Assembly: GCA_030426475.1 (NCBI GenBank)
Contig: JAUHYR010000001.1
Span: 113,040-177,039, forward strand
Direction: 5' to 3'
DNA length: 64,000 nt
Source of the DNA: Bacteroidia bacterium
GTDB taxonomy: Bacteria > Bacteroidota > Bacteroidia > Flavobacteriales_E > Vicingaceae
Shown here: piece by piece, positions 26,945 to 36,091 of the stretch
Layout: the number at the start of each line of letters is the position of its first letter
Numbering within the stretch: the stretch's first letter is position 1
The notes under the pieces: generated by a model
The model's database searches: none
What the model saw: only the letters and a program-made list of their open reading frames with translations
What the model was told of the DNA's origin: nothing
Program-made: the position numbers and the translations under genes

Positions 26945-27730
26945 TTATTTTTTGATGAATTGCTCCATCTTATTATCATAGTTAAGATAGTAAATACCTT
27001 TTTCAAGGTTAGTTACATCAATAGTAGTTCCGAATCCTTTTTTCACAATGTTTCCATATTGGTCGTACACTTCAAATAAAGTTTCGTTAGAGAAGGTAAT
27101 ATCTTTACTTGCTTTAATCGGGCTAAAAGTAACCTCAGCAACTACCGACATAACTTTAGCCGATGGAGAATATCTTGGCTTATTACTGTAGTCAACTTGT
27201 TTTACTCTAAATTGGTTTTGACCGTGATGTAGGGTAACATTAAAGTCATAAGAGTTAGACTCAGGAGTTCCTTTCCCTTCTACTTCACCTACTTTAATCC
27301 ATTTGTTCCATCTGAATTGCTCAACCACAAAAGTCAGCTTACCGGTTTCTGCGGTTGTTGTCCAAGTTAAAGAACCTTCTTTATTTACCTCAATGTTAGT
27401 ACACTCAAATGTACTTTTTGGTTTAAGAACTTCAGGGTTTAATACTTTAGGTCTGCAATCATCTTTATGCTTAAGCTTAACTACAACGGCATCACCTAAT
27501 TTTAACTGAAAAGCGGTAAAGTCAATTTCAAAAGCGCTTGAGTTGATCTCGTCTGTAGTAACTTCACCGTTAATGGTAACCTCAAAAACACAAAAACCCA
27601 CTCCCGAACCGGCAAATGGATTTTGAACATATAAATTTTTACCTTGGTAATTCCCCTCTAACACTATAACTCCAGCGTTGGCTAAAACCACCAAAAGCGT
27701 AAAAAGTGATGTCGTAATTAATTTTCTCAT
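26945..27730 (-). CDS. Hypothetical secreted protein with T9SS-like C-terminal domain
   Basis: A 261-residue exported protein with a signal peptide (MRKLITTSLFTLLVVLANA). The middle has beta-sandwich, fibronectin-like segments (GSLTWTTTAETGKLTFVVEQF, NQFRVKQVDYSN). The last about 60 residues (ETLFEVYDQYGNIVKKGFG, then LEKGIYYLNYDNKMEQFIKK) have the pattern of a T9SS type A sorting domain. Two cysteines in the first half may pair. It is monocistronic, with a terminator directly after it. Confidence 0.8.
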   Translation of the reverse strand: MRKLITTSLFTLLVVLANAGVIVLEGNYQGKNLYVQNPFAGSGVGFCVFEVTINGEVTTDEINSSAFEIDFTAFQLKLGDAVVVKLKHKDDCRPKVLNPEVLKPKSTFECTNIEVNKEGSLTWTTTAETGKLTFVVEQFRWNKWIKVGEVEGKGTPESNSYDFNVTLHHGQNQFRVKQVDYSNKPRYSPSAKVMSVVAEVTFSPIKASKDITFSNETLFEVYDQYGNIVKKGFGTTIDVTNLEKGIYYLNYDNKMEQFIKK

Positions 27731-27831
27731 AACCGTAAGCTATTAATTAGCTTTGCAAATTAGTGTGCAATAATAAAACCTTATTTCTAGAATACAAAAT
27801 ATAAATTGTATTTTTTCTTCGTTGAATGCAT

Positions 27832-28602
27832 TTATTTAACACATAAATATACTTTTTCATTCATTGGAAGGGCAAATCGATTAAATTTTTCCTCTCCCAA
27901 AACCTCTCTCATATCTACTGCATTTACTTTAAAACCTCCTAATTCCAGCCTTTTGTCATAGTCTTTTCCATACATCCTCACATGGTCGTCTTGCCCAAAG
28001 TGTTTTTCACGCTCTTTCGGGTCGGTAATGAAAGGGTCTTCTTTAGTAGTTTCAAGGCTGTGGTCTATCGGAGACTGGAAAATTGCCCATGCTCCCGGCT
28101 TCATTACTCTGTAAAACTCTTTTAGCACTTTCACATCGCTATCCACATGCTCTAAAACATGGTTACAAAAAACAATATCGAATGTATTGTCAGGAAAGGG
28201 AATGTCGTGCACATCCATCTTAACTTTCGCTAAGGGAGATTCTATATCGGCAGTGATGTAATTGTCGCCATGAATTTTTTCAAATCGCTTAATAAAGCAC
28301 AGTTCGGGAGCAACATGCAAAAAATGATGTTTTTTCTCAAAAAACTCAGGTTTTTGGGTTTGTAAAAATAGCCAGATTAACCGATGTCTTTCCAATGATA
28401 AGCAATTGGGACAAAGTGCATTTTTTCTGGATGCTTCCAGTCTGCCATAGGGTAAAAATTTCTTATATGTTTTGTGACAAACTGAGCATTCTACTTTATT
28501 TCCTGCATAAAAGAGAGCAACCACAGGTAAGCCAAAATTTCCAAATAATTGGATGACTTTTCTTGGAATAAAACGAAGGATGAAACTGATAATCTTTTGC
28601 AT
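27832..28602 (-). CDS. Class I SAM-dependent methyltransferase with N-terminal zinc-ribbon-like motif
   Basis: Start set at the ATG at 28602 because a -7 box at 28621-28628 overlaps the alternative TTG at 28623. The N-terminus has two CxxC-type pairs (CSVCHK and CPNCLSLERHR), suggesting a small zinc-binding domain. The methyltransferase core has the AdoMet-binding region (HFLHVAPE, then ITADIESPLAKVKMDVHDIPF), FCNHVLEHVDSD (motif with acidic and His residues) and YRVMKPGAWAIFQ. Target unknown; such proteins often sit near surface polysaccharide genes, which is not the case here. Confidence 0.88.
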   Translation of the reverse strand: MQKIISFILRFIPRKVIQLFGNFGLPVVALFYAGNKVECSVCHKTYKKFLPYGRLEASRKNALCPNCLSLERHRLIWLFLQTQKPEFFEKKHHFLHVAPELCFIKRFEKIHGDNYITADIESPLAKVKMDVHDIPFPDNTFDIVFCNHVLEHVDSDVKVLKEFYRVMKPGAWAIFQSPIDHSLETTKEDPFITDPKEREKHFGQDDHVRMYGKDYDKRLELGGFKVNAVDMREVLGEEKFNRFALPMNEKVYLCVK

Positions 28603-28620
28603 CTCTTTTTTTAAGGATGC

Positions 28621-28628
28621 CAAAAGTA
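28621..28628 (-). promoter_or_regulatory. Candidate -7 element (TACTTTTG) for the methyltransferase gene
   Basis: TACTTTTG on the minus strand ends 18 nt before the ATG at 28602 and lies just after the stop of the upstream transpeptidase gene. Confidence 0.5.
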
Positions 28629-28635
28629 ATGATTT

Positions 28636-30294
28636 TTATTTCATAGCGTCCAGTAGCGGAGTATCTTTTTCGTACACGTCTTTGTAGTACTTTATTTGCC
28701 CTGAACGGTCGGCAAAGGCTGTAAAATAAAGAATGTAAACAGGAATGGTTTCTTTTAAGTTTACTCTGATGGTTTTTTGTCCTGAAGAGCCAATTTCTTC
28801 TTTTTCTTCCTCATTTAGCTCGCTGTACTGCATTAAATATTGGGCTAAATCTTTAGGTTTTTCTATTCTCACACAGCCATGACTAACTGCCCGGTTGTCA
28901 TTTTTAAAAGCGGATTGAGTAGGGGTGTCATGAAGGTAGATATTACTTTCATTAGGGAAAATGAATTTTACTGTCCCCAAAGCATTTCCTCTGCCGGGTT
29001 TTTGTACAAATTTATAAGGCATTGATGTTGCCGTATAGCCCGTCAGGTTCATTTCAGAAGAAGAGATGAATTTTCCGTTTTTCATTACTTTATAACCATT
29101 CCTTTCCAGATAGGTAGGGTCTTTTACAATTTTACGATACATCTCTTTCTCAGCAATGCTTCTTGGCACCGACCATGTCGGGTTAAAGACCATATACTCC
29201 AACGTGTCATGCATTAAAGGAGTTTCATGGTTTGAATAAGATGTTGCTTTGCTTCCGGTACAGGTTTTCATTTCAAGAAGAACCGTTTCCGCTTCTCTAA
29301 CTTGTAACTTAAAACAGGGAATATTTACCAATAAGTAAGGGTTTTCTTCAGGCACATCAATCCAACGCATTCTTTCCATACTGGCAACAAGCATTTGCTT
29401 TTTTTGTTCATTGGTAAGGGTAATCAGCTCATAAGTATAACTTCCGATAACTCCGTCTGCAATTAAACCGTTGTCTGTTTGAAACTGGTAAATGGCTTTA
29501 AATAATATAGAGTCATAAACTGCTTCTTCGCTTTCTTTGGTAAGATAGCCCAATTGGAAAAGCCTTTTATTAATGATGGTAAGGTAGCTAGAGGTGTCAC
29601 CATATTCAATTTTACCCGATAATTTAGGGAAATTTAGTTCTTCTTCCTCTTCTTCATTGGCCAGTAAATCTAAATATGCTTGTTGCATAAGCTTATAATG
29701 AAGCGCTTTTGGTTGAATGGTGTATAAATATTTACGGGTATCATTACTCTCCAGCACATCCAGCTCTTCTTTTTTAAGTTTAGCGGCAACCTTATAAGAT
29801 TCTCCGTAAAGCTCTTTAGGGTTTACCATTCCGTATTGTAAAGCATTTGAATAAGTAACCGCAGCGTCAGAAAACATAATATCAAGCAATGCGAGCTTGT
29901 TGTAAGATAATTGATTGTTAACCATGCTTTGATAGACCTCTTTACAAAGGATACCAATTTCCTTGGTTTTGAAATATTCTGAATTTATTCCATGCTCAAA
30001 AGAAAGCTTTAAATGGCTGTATAAAGAAAAAACATTACTAATGTCTTCATTGTTTTGAAACCATCTAGGTTGATATTGATGAGATTGATACCATTCCGCT
30101 ACTTCTTTGTTGTTTAAAAAAGCAGATTTAGAAGAATCACCTAAAAGAGCAATAATGTCTTTTTGAATAGACTTTTCAGAAAATAACTCAAATGAATTTG
30201 TTTGACTGACAGATACGGAATGCTCTTCATTACTGCATGAAAAAAGGCTTACAAGTGCAGTAATAATGATAAATGAAGAAAGTAGTTTTGGCAT
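28636..30294 (-). CDS. L,D-transpeptidase of the YcbB type with peptidoglycan-binding domain, lipoprotein
   Basis: A 552-residue lipoprotein (lipobox SLFSC). A long N-terminal helical region is followed by a peptidoglycan-binding domain (LTIINKRLFQLGYLT to FQTDNGLIADGVIG, about residues 225-280) and a YkuD catalytic domain (from about 315). The active-site motif is HDTP, then SHGCVRIEKP with the catalytic Cys. Such enzymes make 3-3 cross-links in peptidoglycan or attach proteins to it. The YcbB arrangement (helical part, PG-binding domain, catalytic domain) and length agree with the family. Another L,D-transpeptidase-like gene lies 53 bp upstream on the same strand. Confidence 0.93.
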   Translation of the reverse strand: MPKLLSSFIIITALVSLFSCSNEEHSVSVSQTNSFELFSEKSIQKDIIALLGDSSKSAFLNNKEVAEWYQSHQYQPRWFQNNEDISNVFSLYSHLKLSFEHGINSEYFKTKEIGILCKEVYQSMVNNQLSYNKLALLDIMFSDAAVTYSNALQYGMVNPKELYGESYKVAAKLKKEELDVLESNDTRKYLYTIQPKALHYKLMQQAYLDLLANEEEEEELNFPKLSGKIEYGDTSSYLTIINKRLFQLGYLTKESEEAVYDSILFKAIYQFQTDNGLIADGVIGSYTYELITLTNEQKKQMLVASMERMRWIDVPEENPYLLVNIPCFKLQVREAETVLLEMKTCTGSKATSYSNHETPLMHDTLEYMVFNPTWSVPRSIAEKEMYRKIVKDPTYLERNGYKVMKNGKFISSSEMNLTGYTATSMPYKFVQKPGRGNALGTVKFIFPNESNIYLHDTPTQSAFKNDNRAVSHGCVRIEKPKDLAQYLMQYSELNEEEKEEIGSSGQKTIRVNLKETIPVYILYFTAFADRSGQIKYYKDVYEKDTPLLDAMK

Positions 30295-30347
30295 GGTTTA
30301 GTCAGTATAAAACGTTGTACGAGACTAACCAAAAAAAGTGCCAATTT

Positions 30348-31034
30348 TTAGTTAAAAAGTTTTGATTTTTTTAGGTAAGATTTTTCCGGGTAGTAAATAA
30401 GTAGGCAACTACCATCTGCAAGCGTTTTTATCAGTTCAGCATTAATGTCTAACGAAACGGCAGGACATCCGTGACTTCTCCCTAATCTTCCATTAGTTTG
30501 AATAAAACTTTCACTAACGTAATCAGCTCCATGAATTACAATCCCTCTGTCAAACGCATTGTTGTTAAACCCCTTTTCAACACCGTGAAGCTTTAGAGAC
30601 TGCTCGTGTTTACCGTCATAAATTTCTCCGGTAATATAAAATCCAATACTGCTTTGGTAAGATCCTTCTTTATTTGAAAAATCAGCGGCAAACTCCTCAC
30701 CGGTATTTCTGCCGTGAGCAACCAATTCATGAAACAATACTTTTTGCTCACAAAGGTCAATGGTCCAAAGCCTTTTTTGGTTGGCAGACTTTGTAAAATC
30801 AATAATGGTGATAACGTTTGTTTTTTGAAGTAAGTTTTTGTTGGCTAATTCATGGTAACCATTAATGGCTCGATGAAATAAAGAGGAATCTAGTTGATAT
30901 TGATGGCTGAGTTCGGGAAAATAAAACTCGTCTACGGGATAAGTTTTTGTTTTAGCAACTACAATACTTTCGCTTTGCACTATATAAAGCGCCAATAAAG
31001 GAGTTATCAACAATATTACTTTTAAAAATTTCAC
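30348..31034 (-). CDS. Exported murein L,D-transpeptidase catalytic-domain protein
   Basis: A 228-residue exported protein with an N-terminal signal/anchor (VILLITPLLALYIVQS). It belongs to the smaller L,D-transpeptidase-like family with motif FDRGIVIHGADYVS followed by GRLGRSHGCPAVS, which carries the catalytic Cys in SHGC. It differs from the YcbB-type protein next to it by lacking a peptidoglycan-binding domain. Together they suggest a local cell-wall cross-linking unit. Confidence 0.9.
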   Translation of the reverse strand: MKFLKVILLITPLLALYIVQSESIVVAKTKTYPVDEFYFPELSHQYQLDSSLFHRAINGYHELANKNLLQKTNVITIIDFTKSANQKRLWTIDLCEQKVLFHELVAHGRNTGEEFAADFSNKEGSYQSSIGFYITGEIYDGKHEQSLKLHGVEKGFNNNAFDRGIVIHGADYVSESFIQTNGRLGRSHGCPAVSLDINAELIKTLADGSCLLIYYPEKSYLKKSKLFN

Positions 31035-31076
31035 CCTAATAACCGTTCAGGAGCACGAAGATAAAAAAGTTTCCGT

Positions 31077-31084
31077 TACTTTTG
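31077..31084 (+). promoter_or_regulatory. Candidate -7 element (TACTTTTG) for the coiled-coil protein gene
   Basis: TACTTTTG ends 25 nt before the ATG at 31110, in a 75-bp divergent intergenic region. No clear -33 TTTG. Confidence 0.55.
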
Positions 31085-31109
31085 TACTATAATTGATTTC
31101 TAAAACATT

Positions 31110-32051
31110 ATGTCACAACAAACTACACCAAGTAAGCCGGAAAAAAAATCAAATTCTACCAATAAATTATTAGTTGTATTATGCATTTTATTGGGAATAA
31201 CTTGTGCAGTATTGGGTTGGCAGGTAATGCATCAAAAAACTCAAATTGAATATATTGAGTTATCTAAAGAAGATCTTGAAGCAGAAAAAAGCTCATTGGA
31301 AGCTGAGTTAACAGACATGCTTGCTCAGTATGATGCCATGGAAACCGATAATGCCGATATGAGAGCAAAAATTGAGGAGCAGAGAGTTCAGATTGAAGAG
31401 ATGTTAAATCAGGTAAAAGAAAATAAAGGGTTGAAGTGGGAGATATATAAATTAAAAAAGGAAGCAGCCACTTTACGAGATATTATGCACGGAATGAATG
31501 TAACCATAGATTCATTAAACACACTTAACAAAGGATTGATAAAAGAAAATACAGAAGTAAAAACCGCCCTTTCATCTGAAAAACAAAAAAACAATGAGTT
31601 GTCTACTCAAAATGAAGGTTTAACACAAAAAGTAACAACCGCCAGCCGTTTTGTAATTTCAGGATTAAACACATCAGGTATAAAAGTTAAAAATGATAAT
31701 ACCGGAAAAGAAACCGACAGAGCAAGCAAAGCGGATAAAATAAGAACCTGTTTTACCATAATGGAAAACAAACTCAGTGAAAAAGGGAACCATATTTTGT
31801 ATGTACGAATTTTAACTCCTGACGGGAGAGTTCTTTCTCTGGGAAGTGACGACTCCAATATGTTTAACTTTAACGGAGTAAAAGGATTGTATTCTGTAAA
31901 ATATACGCTAAACTATAAAGGCGAACAAACCAATGTTTGTATTGACTGGAAGAAAAAAGAAGGAGATGAAGATTTTCCTTCGGGTGAATATAACGTTGAA
32001 GTATATCATGATGGGGCTGATATCGGCCGAACCAAATTTATGCTGAAATAA
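31110..32051 (+). CDS. Membrane-anchored coiled-coil protein of unknown function
   Basis: A 313-residue protein with a short polar N-terminus, one transmembrane helix at about residues 24-42 (LLVVLCILLGITCAVLGWQV), then a long coiled coil (about 48-180, rich in E, K, L, with heptads such as LSKEDLEAEKSSLEAEL). The C-terminal about 130 residues form a globular beta-rich domain (FVISGLNTSGIKVKN, ILYVRILTPDGRVLSLG, SGEYNVEVYHDG). The topology suggests an inner-membrane anchor with a periplasmic or cytoplasmic rod. Family not recognised. Confidence 0.8.
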   Translation: MSQQTTPSKPEKKSNSTNKLLVVLCILLGITCAVLGWQVMHQKTQIEYIELSKEDLEAEKSSLEAELTDMLAQYDAMETDNADMRAKIEEQRVQIEEMLNQVKENKGLKWEIYKLKKEAATLRDIMHGMNVTIDSLNTLNKGLIKENTEVKTALSSEKQKNNELSTQNEGLTQKVTTASRFVISGLNTSGIKVKNDNTGKETDRASKADKIRTCFTIMENKLSEKGNHILYVRILTPDGRVLSLGSDDSNMFNFNGVKGLYSVKYTLNYKGEQTNVCIDWKKKEGDEDFPSGEYNVEVYHDGADIGRTKFMLK

Positions 32052-32066
32052 TAACGGTTTTATAAG

Positions 32067-32096
32067 TTGTAAAGTTCATTGGTTTTTATAACTTTG
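32067..32096 (+). promoter_or_regulatory. Candidate promoter for the NifU-like gene (TTG-N19-TAACTTTG)
   Basis: TTG at 32067-32069, 19 nt, then TAACTTTG at 32089-32096: the best match in the window to the Bacteroidota -33/-7 arrangement. It ends 19 nt before the TTG start at 32116. Confidence 0.65.
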
Positions 32097-32115
32097 AATA
32101 TTCAATTTCACGCAC

Positions 32116-32376
32116 TTGGAAGACAAAAAAATTATTTCAAAAGTTGAAGCTGCTATAGCAGACATCAGACCATTTTTAGAAGCTGATGGTGGAGACATCA
32201 GATTGATTGAAGTTAGTGATGACTTAGTGGTAAAAGTGGAATTACTGGGCGCTTGCAAAAATTGCAGCATGAGCAAAATGACTTTAAAAGCTGGAGTTGA
32301 AGAAAGTATCAGAAAATCTTTGCCGGAACTCAAAGCTGTAGAAGCTGTTCATGTAAAAGAATTTGAAATAGCCTAA
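32116..32376 (+). CDS. NifU C-terminal-domain Fe-S cluster carrier
   Basis: An 86-residue protein matching the NifU C-terminal (Nfu) domain: IRPFLEADGGDIRLIEV, GACKNCSMSKMTLKAGVEESI with the CxxC that holds a bridging [4Fe-4S] cluster, and the VEAV C-terminal strand. Such proteins deliver Fe-S clusters to apo-enzymes. No in-frame ATG exists at the N-terminus, so a TTG start at 32116 is used. The promoter at 32067-32096 places the start 19 nt after the -7 box, which supports it. Confidence 0.92.
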   Translation: MEDKKIISKVEAAIADIRPFLEADGGDIRLIEVSDDLVVKVELLGACKNCSMSKMTLKAGVEESIRKSLPELKAVEAVHVKEFEIA

Positions 32377-32388
32377 TCACAATCATTT

Positions 32389-33027
32389 ATGAAAGTATTA
32401 AAAACAATATGTATTTTGCTTATTGTTTTTGCCACCTATAGCTGTAAAACAGGCTACGTTCCCACAGGCGTGAATACACCCATGCTAACTCAAAAAAATC
32501 AAGTTAGTGGAACGGCAGACGCTTTATTTATTGGCGACCTGCAAGGAGCATATTCCATTACCAATCATCTTTTGGTGCTGGGAGATATTTCTTCCTCTTT
32601 AGCAACAGATAATACCACAGGAGCATATTCTTATTCGGGAGGCGCTGGTTATTATACCACTTTTTCAAATCAACAAATTATAGAAACCGTGATAGGAGCA
32701 GGTCAAGGCTTTTCTGATTATCAGTACAATAAATTTTATTTCCAAGCTACCTATGCCAAATCAGATAAAAACTTTGAATTTGGTTTTACAGGTAGAGGAG
32801 TAATGGCTAACTATCCTTCTGTTAAACTGCAAAATGGAAACACTATTTCTACCAATGATTTTTTTATAGAGCCTGTTGGAACGTTCAGAGTAGGTGCTCC
32901 GAATATAAAATTTCACATGCAGTTAGGACTTTCATTGCCGTTTGTATATACTTCAGAAACCACTTACATTCCTTTTATTATGAATATAGGGGTGAACGTA
33001 AAATTTCCCGGAAGCTCTTCCGAATAA
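32389..33027 (+). CDS. Hypothetical outer-membrane-type lipoprotein
   Basis: A 212-residue lipoprotein (lipobox TYSC). The mature part has many alternating strands with glycine and aromatics (GTADALFIGDLQGAYS, GAYSYSGGAGYYTTF, FEFGFTGRGVM, and a final MNIGVNVKF), like a small outer-membrane beta-barrel. It lies 12 bp after the NifU-like gene and is probably co-transcribed. No functional assignment. It ends 1 bp from the leuS stop on the other strand. Confidence 0.75.
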   Translation: MKVLKTICILLIVFATYSCKTGYVPTGVNTPMLTQKNQVSGTADALFIGDLQGAYSITNHLLVLGDISSSLATDNTTGAYSYSGGAGYYTTFSNQQIIETVIGAGQGFSDYQYNKFYFQATYAKSDKNFEFGFTGRGVMANYPSVKLQNGNTISTNDFFIEPVGTFRVGAPNIKFHMQLGLSLPFVYTSETTYIPFIMNIGVNVKFPGSSSE

Positions 33028-33028
33028 T

Positions 33029-35929
33029 TTACATTACAATATTCACAATCTTTTCGGGAACAACAATTATCTTTTTAGGAGATTTCCCTTCCAACCACTT
33101 TTGGGTTTCTTCCATTGCCATTACCTCTTTTTCAATATCTTCTTTAGAAAGACCCGTAGGAAGCTCTACCGTAAAACGCATTTTTCCGTTAAATGACACC
33201 GGATATTTTTTAGCACTCTCCGCTAAAAACTCTTCTTTAAACTCAGGGAAAGTAGCATGAGTTATGGACTTATTATGTCCACACAACTTCCAAAGTTCTT
33301 CGGAAATATGTGGCGCCATAGGAGAAAGTAAAACCAAAAACGGTTCTAGAATTTGTCGTTTGTTGCACTTTAGTTCTTGTAAATTGTTCAACAAAATCAT
33401 CATATTACTTACTAAGGTATTGAACGAATACCGCTCAATGTCTTCTTCCATTTTTTTGATGGTTTTGTGTAATGCTCTTAATTCATCTTTGGTTGGAGCT
33501 TCATCGCTTATGCTAAAAGTATCGCCATCATGAAACTGATTCCACACTTTTTTAAGGAAACGATGAGTTCCTTCAATGCCTTGTGTATCCCAAGGTTTGT
33601 GCTGTTCAATGGGCCCTAAAAACATTTCATAGCAACGCAAAGTGTCTGCTCCAAACCGTTCAATTAACTCATCAGGGTTAACCACATTGAATTTTGATTT
33701 GGACATTTTTTCGACTTCTCTTTCACAATAAAACTCACCATTTTCGTCTTCAATTATGAAAGCATTTTTAAACTCATCTCTATAAGTTTGTAAAACTTCT
33801 TTTGAGATAGTGTTTTTATTAAGCTTTGAAATATCAATAGGCAATTTATAAAACCCTCCTAACCACTTTATAGAGGATACTTGCCATCCTTCATTAGTGT
33901 ACTTATTTTTTAGTTCTACTAATTTAGTATTAATGTAACTTTCATCAGAAATCATATTAAAACTAGCAAAAATTGGAGGCAAGTCTTTTGAGGATAGTTT
34001 TTTTCCTTCATTTTGCGATTTCTGCACAGTCGGTTGAATAAGATAAGCATAAGCCGAATTCCCCTGAATCATTCCTTGGTTAATCATTTTTTGGAAAGGC
34101 TCATCAAATCCTATCAACCCTAAATCAAACAAAATCTTACACCAAAAACGAGAGTACAACAAATGCCCTGTTCCGTGCTCGGCACCGCCAATGTATAAAT
34201 CTACTTGCTTCCAATAATCGGCTGCTTCACGGCTCACAAATTGTTGGTTGTTATGCGCATCCATATAACGCAAAAAATACCAGGAAGAACCCGCCCAGCC
34301 CGGCATGGTTGAGGTTTCGTAAGGATAGCCGTCTTTTGTTTTAAAATCTTTTGCTCTGGCTAATGGCGGCTCACCGTCTTCGGTAGGCAAGTATTTATCT
34401 ACTTCCGGCAATTGCAAAGGAAGTTCATCTTCACTCAAACAATACGGCACATCATTTTTAAAATAAACCGGTAGAGGCTCTCCCCAATAGCGTTGGCGGG
34501 TAAATACCGCATCTCTTAATCGGTAATTGATTTTTCGTTTGCCAAAACCTCTTTTTTCTATTTCTTCAATACAATTTTTAATGGCTTCAAAACCTGTCAA
34601 TCCATTTAAAAAGTCAGAGTTAATGATTTTAGCGTTTTTGTCTGCAATGGCTTCTTCTCCTGTAAACCCTTCTACAATAGAAGGAATTTCCAATCCAAAA
34701 TGGTTCGCAAAACGAAAATCTCTTTCATCACCACATGGAACGGCCATCACTGCACCTGTACCATAACCTGACAACACATAATCTGCAATCCAAATAGGAA
34801 TTTTATTTCCCGTAAACGGATGAATGGCATACACACCGGTAAACGCACCGCTTACTGTTTTTACATCTGCCAACCTATCTCTTTCCGATTTTTTTGAAGT
34901 TGCTAAAACGTAGGCTTCTACTTCTGCTTTTTGTTCGGCAGTTGTAATTTGATTTACTAATTCATGTTCCGGAGCCAATACCATAAAGCTTGCCCCAAAA
35001 ATGGTGTCAGGGCGTGTGGTAAAAACTTCGATTTTCCCATCGCCATTTTCTAATGAAAAATGAACGGAGGCGCCTTCAGATTTTCCAATCCAATTACGTT
35101 GAACTTCTTTGATAGAATCTGTCCAATCTATTTTTTCTAAACCATCTAACAAACGTTGAGCATAGGCAGAGATTCGCATGCTCCATTGCTTCATTTTTTT
35201 CTGCACTACCGGGTGTCCACCTCTTTCTGAAACACCGTCTTTTACTTCATCATTGGCTAAAACAGTTCCCAACTCAGGGCACCAGTTTACCATGCTTTCG
35301 CCAATGTATGTTAAACGATAGTTCAACAATACTTTTTGCTGTTCTTCTTCCGTAAGTGAACTCCATTCTTCAGCAGAAAATGAAGGAGTATTTTCATCAC
35401 ATGCAGCGTCAATGTTTTGATTTCCGTTTTTTTCAAATTCCGCAATAAGCGATTCTATTTTTTCGGCTTTGTTGGTTTTATTGTTGTACCAGGAATTATA
35501 AATCTGAATAAAAATCCATTGTGTCCACTTGTAATAATTCGGGTCAGAAGTTCTTACTTCTCTGTCCCAATCAAAACTCAAGCCTATTTTGTCTAGTTGT
35601 TGTCTGTACCTAGCAATGTTTTCTTTGGTAGTAATAGCAGGATGTTGACCTGTTTGAATGGCATATTGTTCTGCAGGCAAGCCAAAAGAATCGTAGCCCA
35701 TTGGGTGCAATACATTAAAACCTTTCAATCTTTTGTAGCGAGCATAAATACAAGAAGCAATATAACCTAGCGGATGTCCCACATGAAGTCCTGCTCCGGA
35801 AGGATAAGGAAACATGTCTAACACATAGTACTTAGGCTTTTTGCTGTTGTTCTCTGCTTGAAACGTTTTATTGTCTGCCCAATACTTTTGCCAATCCTGC
35901 TCAATTTTATTGTAATCGTAATATGCCAT
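33029..35929 (-). CDS. leuS: Leucyl-tRNA synthetase
   Basis: A 966-residue class I aminoacyl-tRNA synthetase. It has the HIGH-type motif GLHVGHPLG near residue 50, the editing (CP1) domain with the threonine-rich TTRPDTIFGAS and later GTGAVMAVPCGDERD, the GSSWYFLRYMD segment, the KMSKS motif (VEKMSKSKFN) near residue 715 and the anticodon-binding C-terminal helical domain ending KIIVVPEKIVNIVM. An insertion of about 90 residues before KMSKS corresponds to the leucine-specific domain. It attaches leucine to tRNA-Leu and edits mischarged tRNA. No T-box-like leader was seen. Confidence 0.97.
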   Translation of the reverse strand: MAYYDYNKIEQDWQKYWADNKTFQAENNSKKPKYYVLDMFPYPSGAGLHVGHPLGYIASCIYARYKRLKGFNVLHPMGYDSFGLPAEQYAIQTGQHPAITTKENIARYRQQLDKIGLSFDWDREVRTSDPNYYKWTQWIFIQIYNSWYNNKTNKAEKIESLIAEFEKNGNQNIDAACDENTPSFSAEEWSSLTEEEQQKVLLNYRLTYIGESMVNWCPELGTVLANDEVKDGVSERGGHPVVQKKMKQWSMRISAYAQRLLDGLEKIDWTDSIKEVQRNWIGKSEGASVHFSLENGDGKIEVFTTRPDTIFGASFMVLAPEHELVNQITTAEQKAEVEAYVLATSKKSERDRLADVKTVSGAFTGVYAIHPFTGNKIPIWIADYVLSGYGTGAVMAVPCGDERDFRFANHFGLEIPSIVEGFTGEEAIADKNAKIINSDFLNGLTGFEAIKNCIEEIEKRGFGKRKINYRLRDAVFTRQRYWGEPLPVYFKNDVPYCLSEDELPLQLPEVDKYLPTEDGEPPLARAKDFKTKDGYPYETSTMPGWAGSSWYFLRYMDAHNNQQFVSREAADYWKQVDLYIGGAEHGTGHLLYSRFWCKILFDLGLIGFDEPFQKMINQGMIQGNSAYAYLIQPTVQKSQNEGKKLSSKDLPPIFASFNMISDESYINTKLVELKNKYTNEGWQVSSIKWLGGFYKLPIDISKLNKNTISKEVLQTYRDEFKNAFIIEDENGEFYCEREVEKMSKSKFNVVNPDELIERFGADTLRCYEMFLGPIEQHKPWDTQGIEGTHRFLKKVWNQFHDGDTFSISDEAPTKDELRALHKTIKKMEEDIERYSFNTLVSNMMILLNNLQELKCNKRQILEPFLVLLSPMAPHISEELWKLCGHNKSITHATFPEFKEEFLAESAKKYPVSFNGKMRFTVELPTGLSKEDIEKEVMAMEETQKWLEGKSPKKIIVVPEKIVNIVM

Positions 35930-36019
35930 AGTGTTGATAAAATTGTTGGCGAAGTTAATAATACCTTAGAGAAAATGGGACAACATTTTTCTACTTTAGC
36001 AAACGAAATAAATAAACTG

Positions 36020-36045
36020 TCATTCTGAGTTAAGTTGCAGAATGA
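36020..36045. repeat. Hairpin repeat element, diverged copy (loop GAGTTAAGTTGC)
   Basis: A 7-bp perfect stem TCATTCT/AGAATGA around a 12-nt loop. The loop resembles the conserved GAGCGAAGTCGA loop of the other copies (7 of 12 positions match). It pairs head to head with the copy at 36053-36076, both upstream of ftsX. Confidence 0.6.
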
Positions 36046-36052
36046 TTGTTGC

Positions 36053-36076
36053 CACACTTCGACTTCGCTCAGTGTG
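36053..36076. repeat. Hairpin repeat element (stem CACACT/AGTGTG, loop TCGACTTCGCTC)
   Basis: A 6-bp stem with the conserved 12-nt loop, identical in loop to 38857-38878 but with a different stem. It ends 15 bp before the ftsX ATG, so the hairpin would be in or next to the translation start region of the transcript. Confidence 0.75.
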
Positions 36077-36091
36077 ACAATACAACAAAAA

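Noticed and set aside
33029..35929. Insertion before KMSKS in leuS as an intein or foreign domain
   Set aside because: Its position and size fit the leucine-specific domain of bacterial LeuRS; no splice motifs are present.
36035..36091. Longer N-terminus of ftsX
   Set aside because: It would translate the hairpin repeat sequence; the ATG at 36092 gives a normal FtsX N-terminus.
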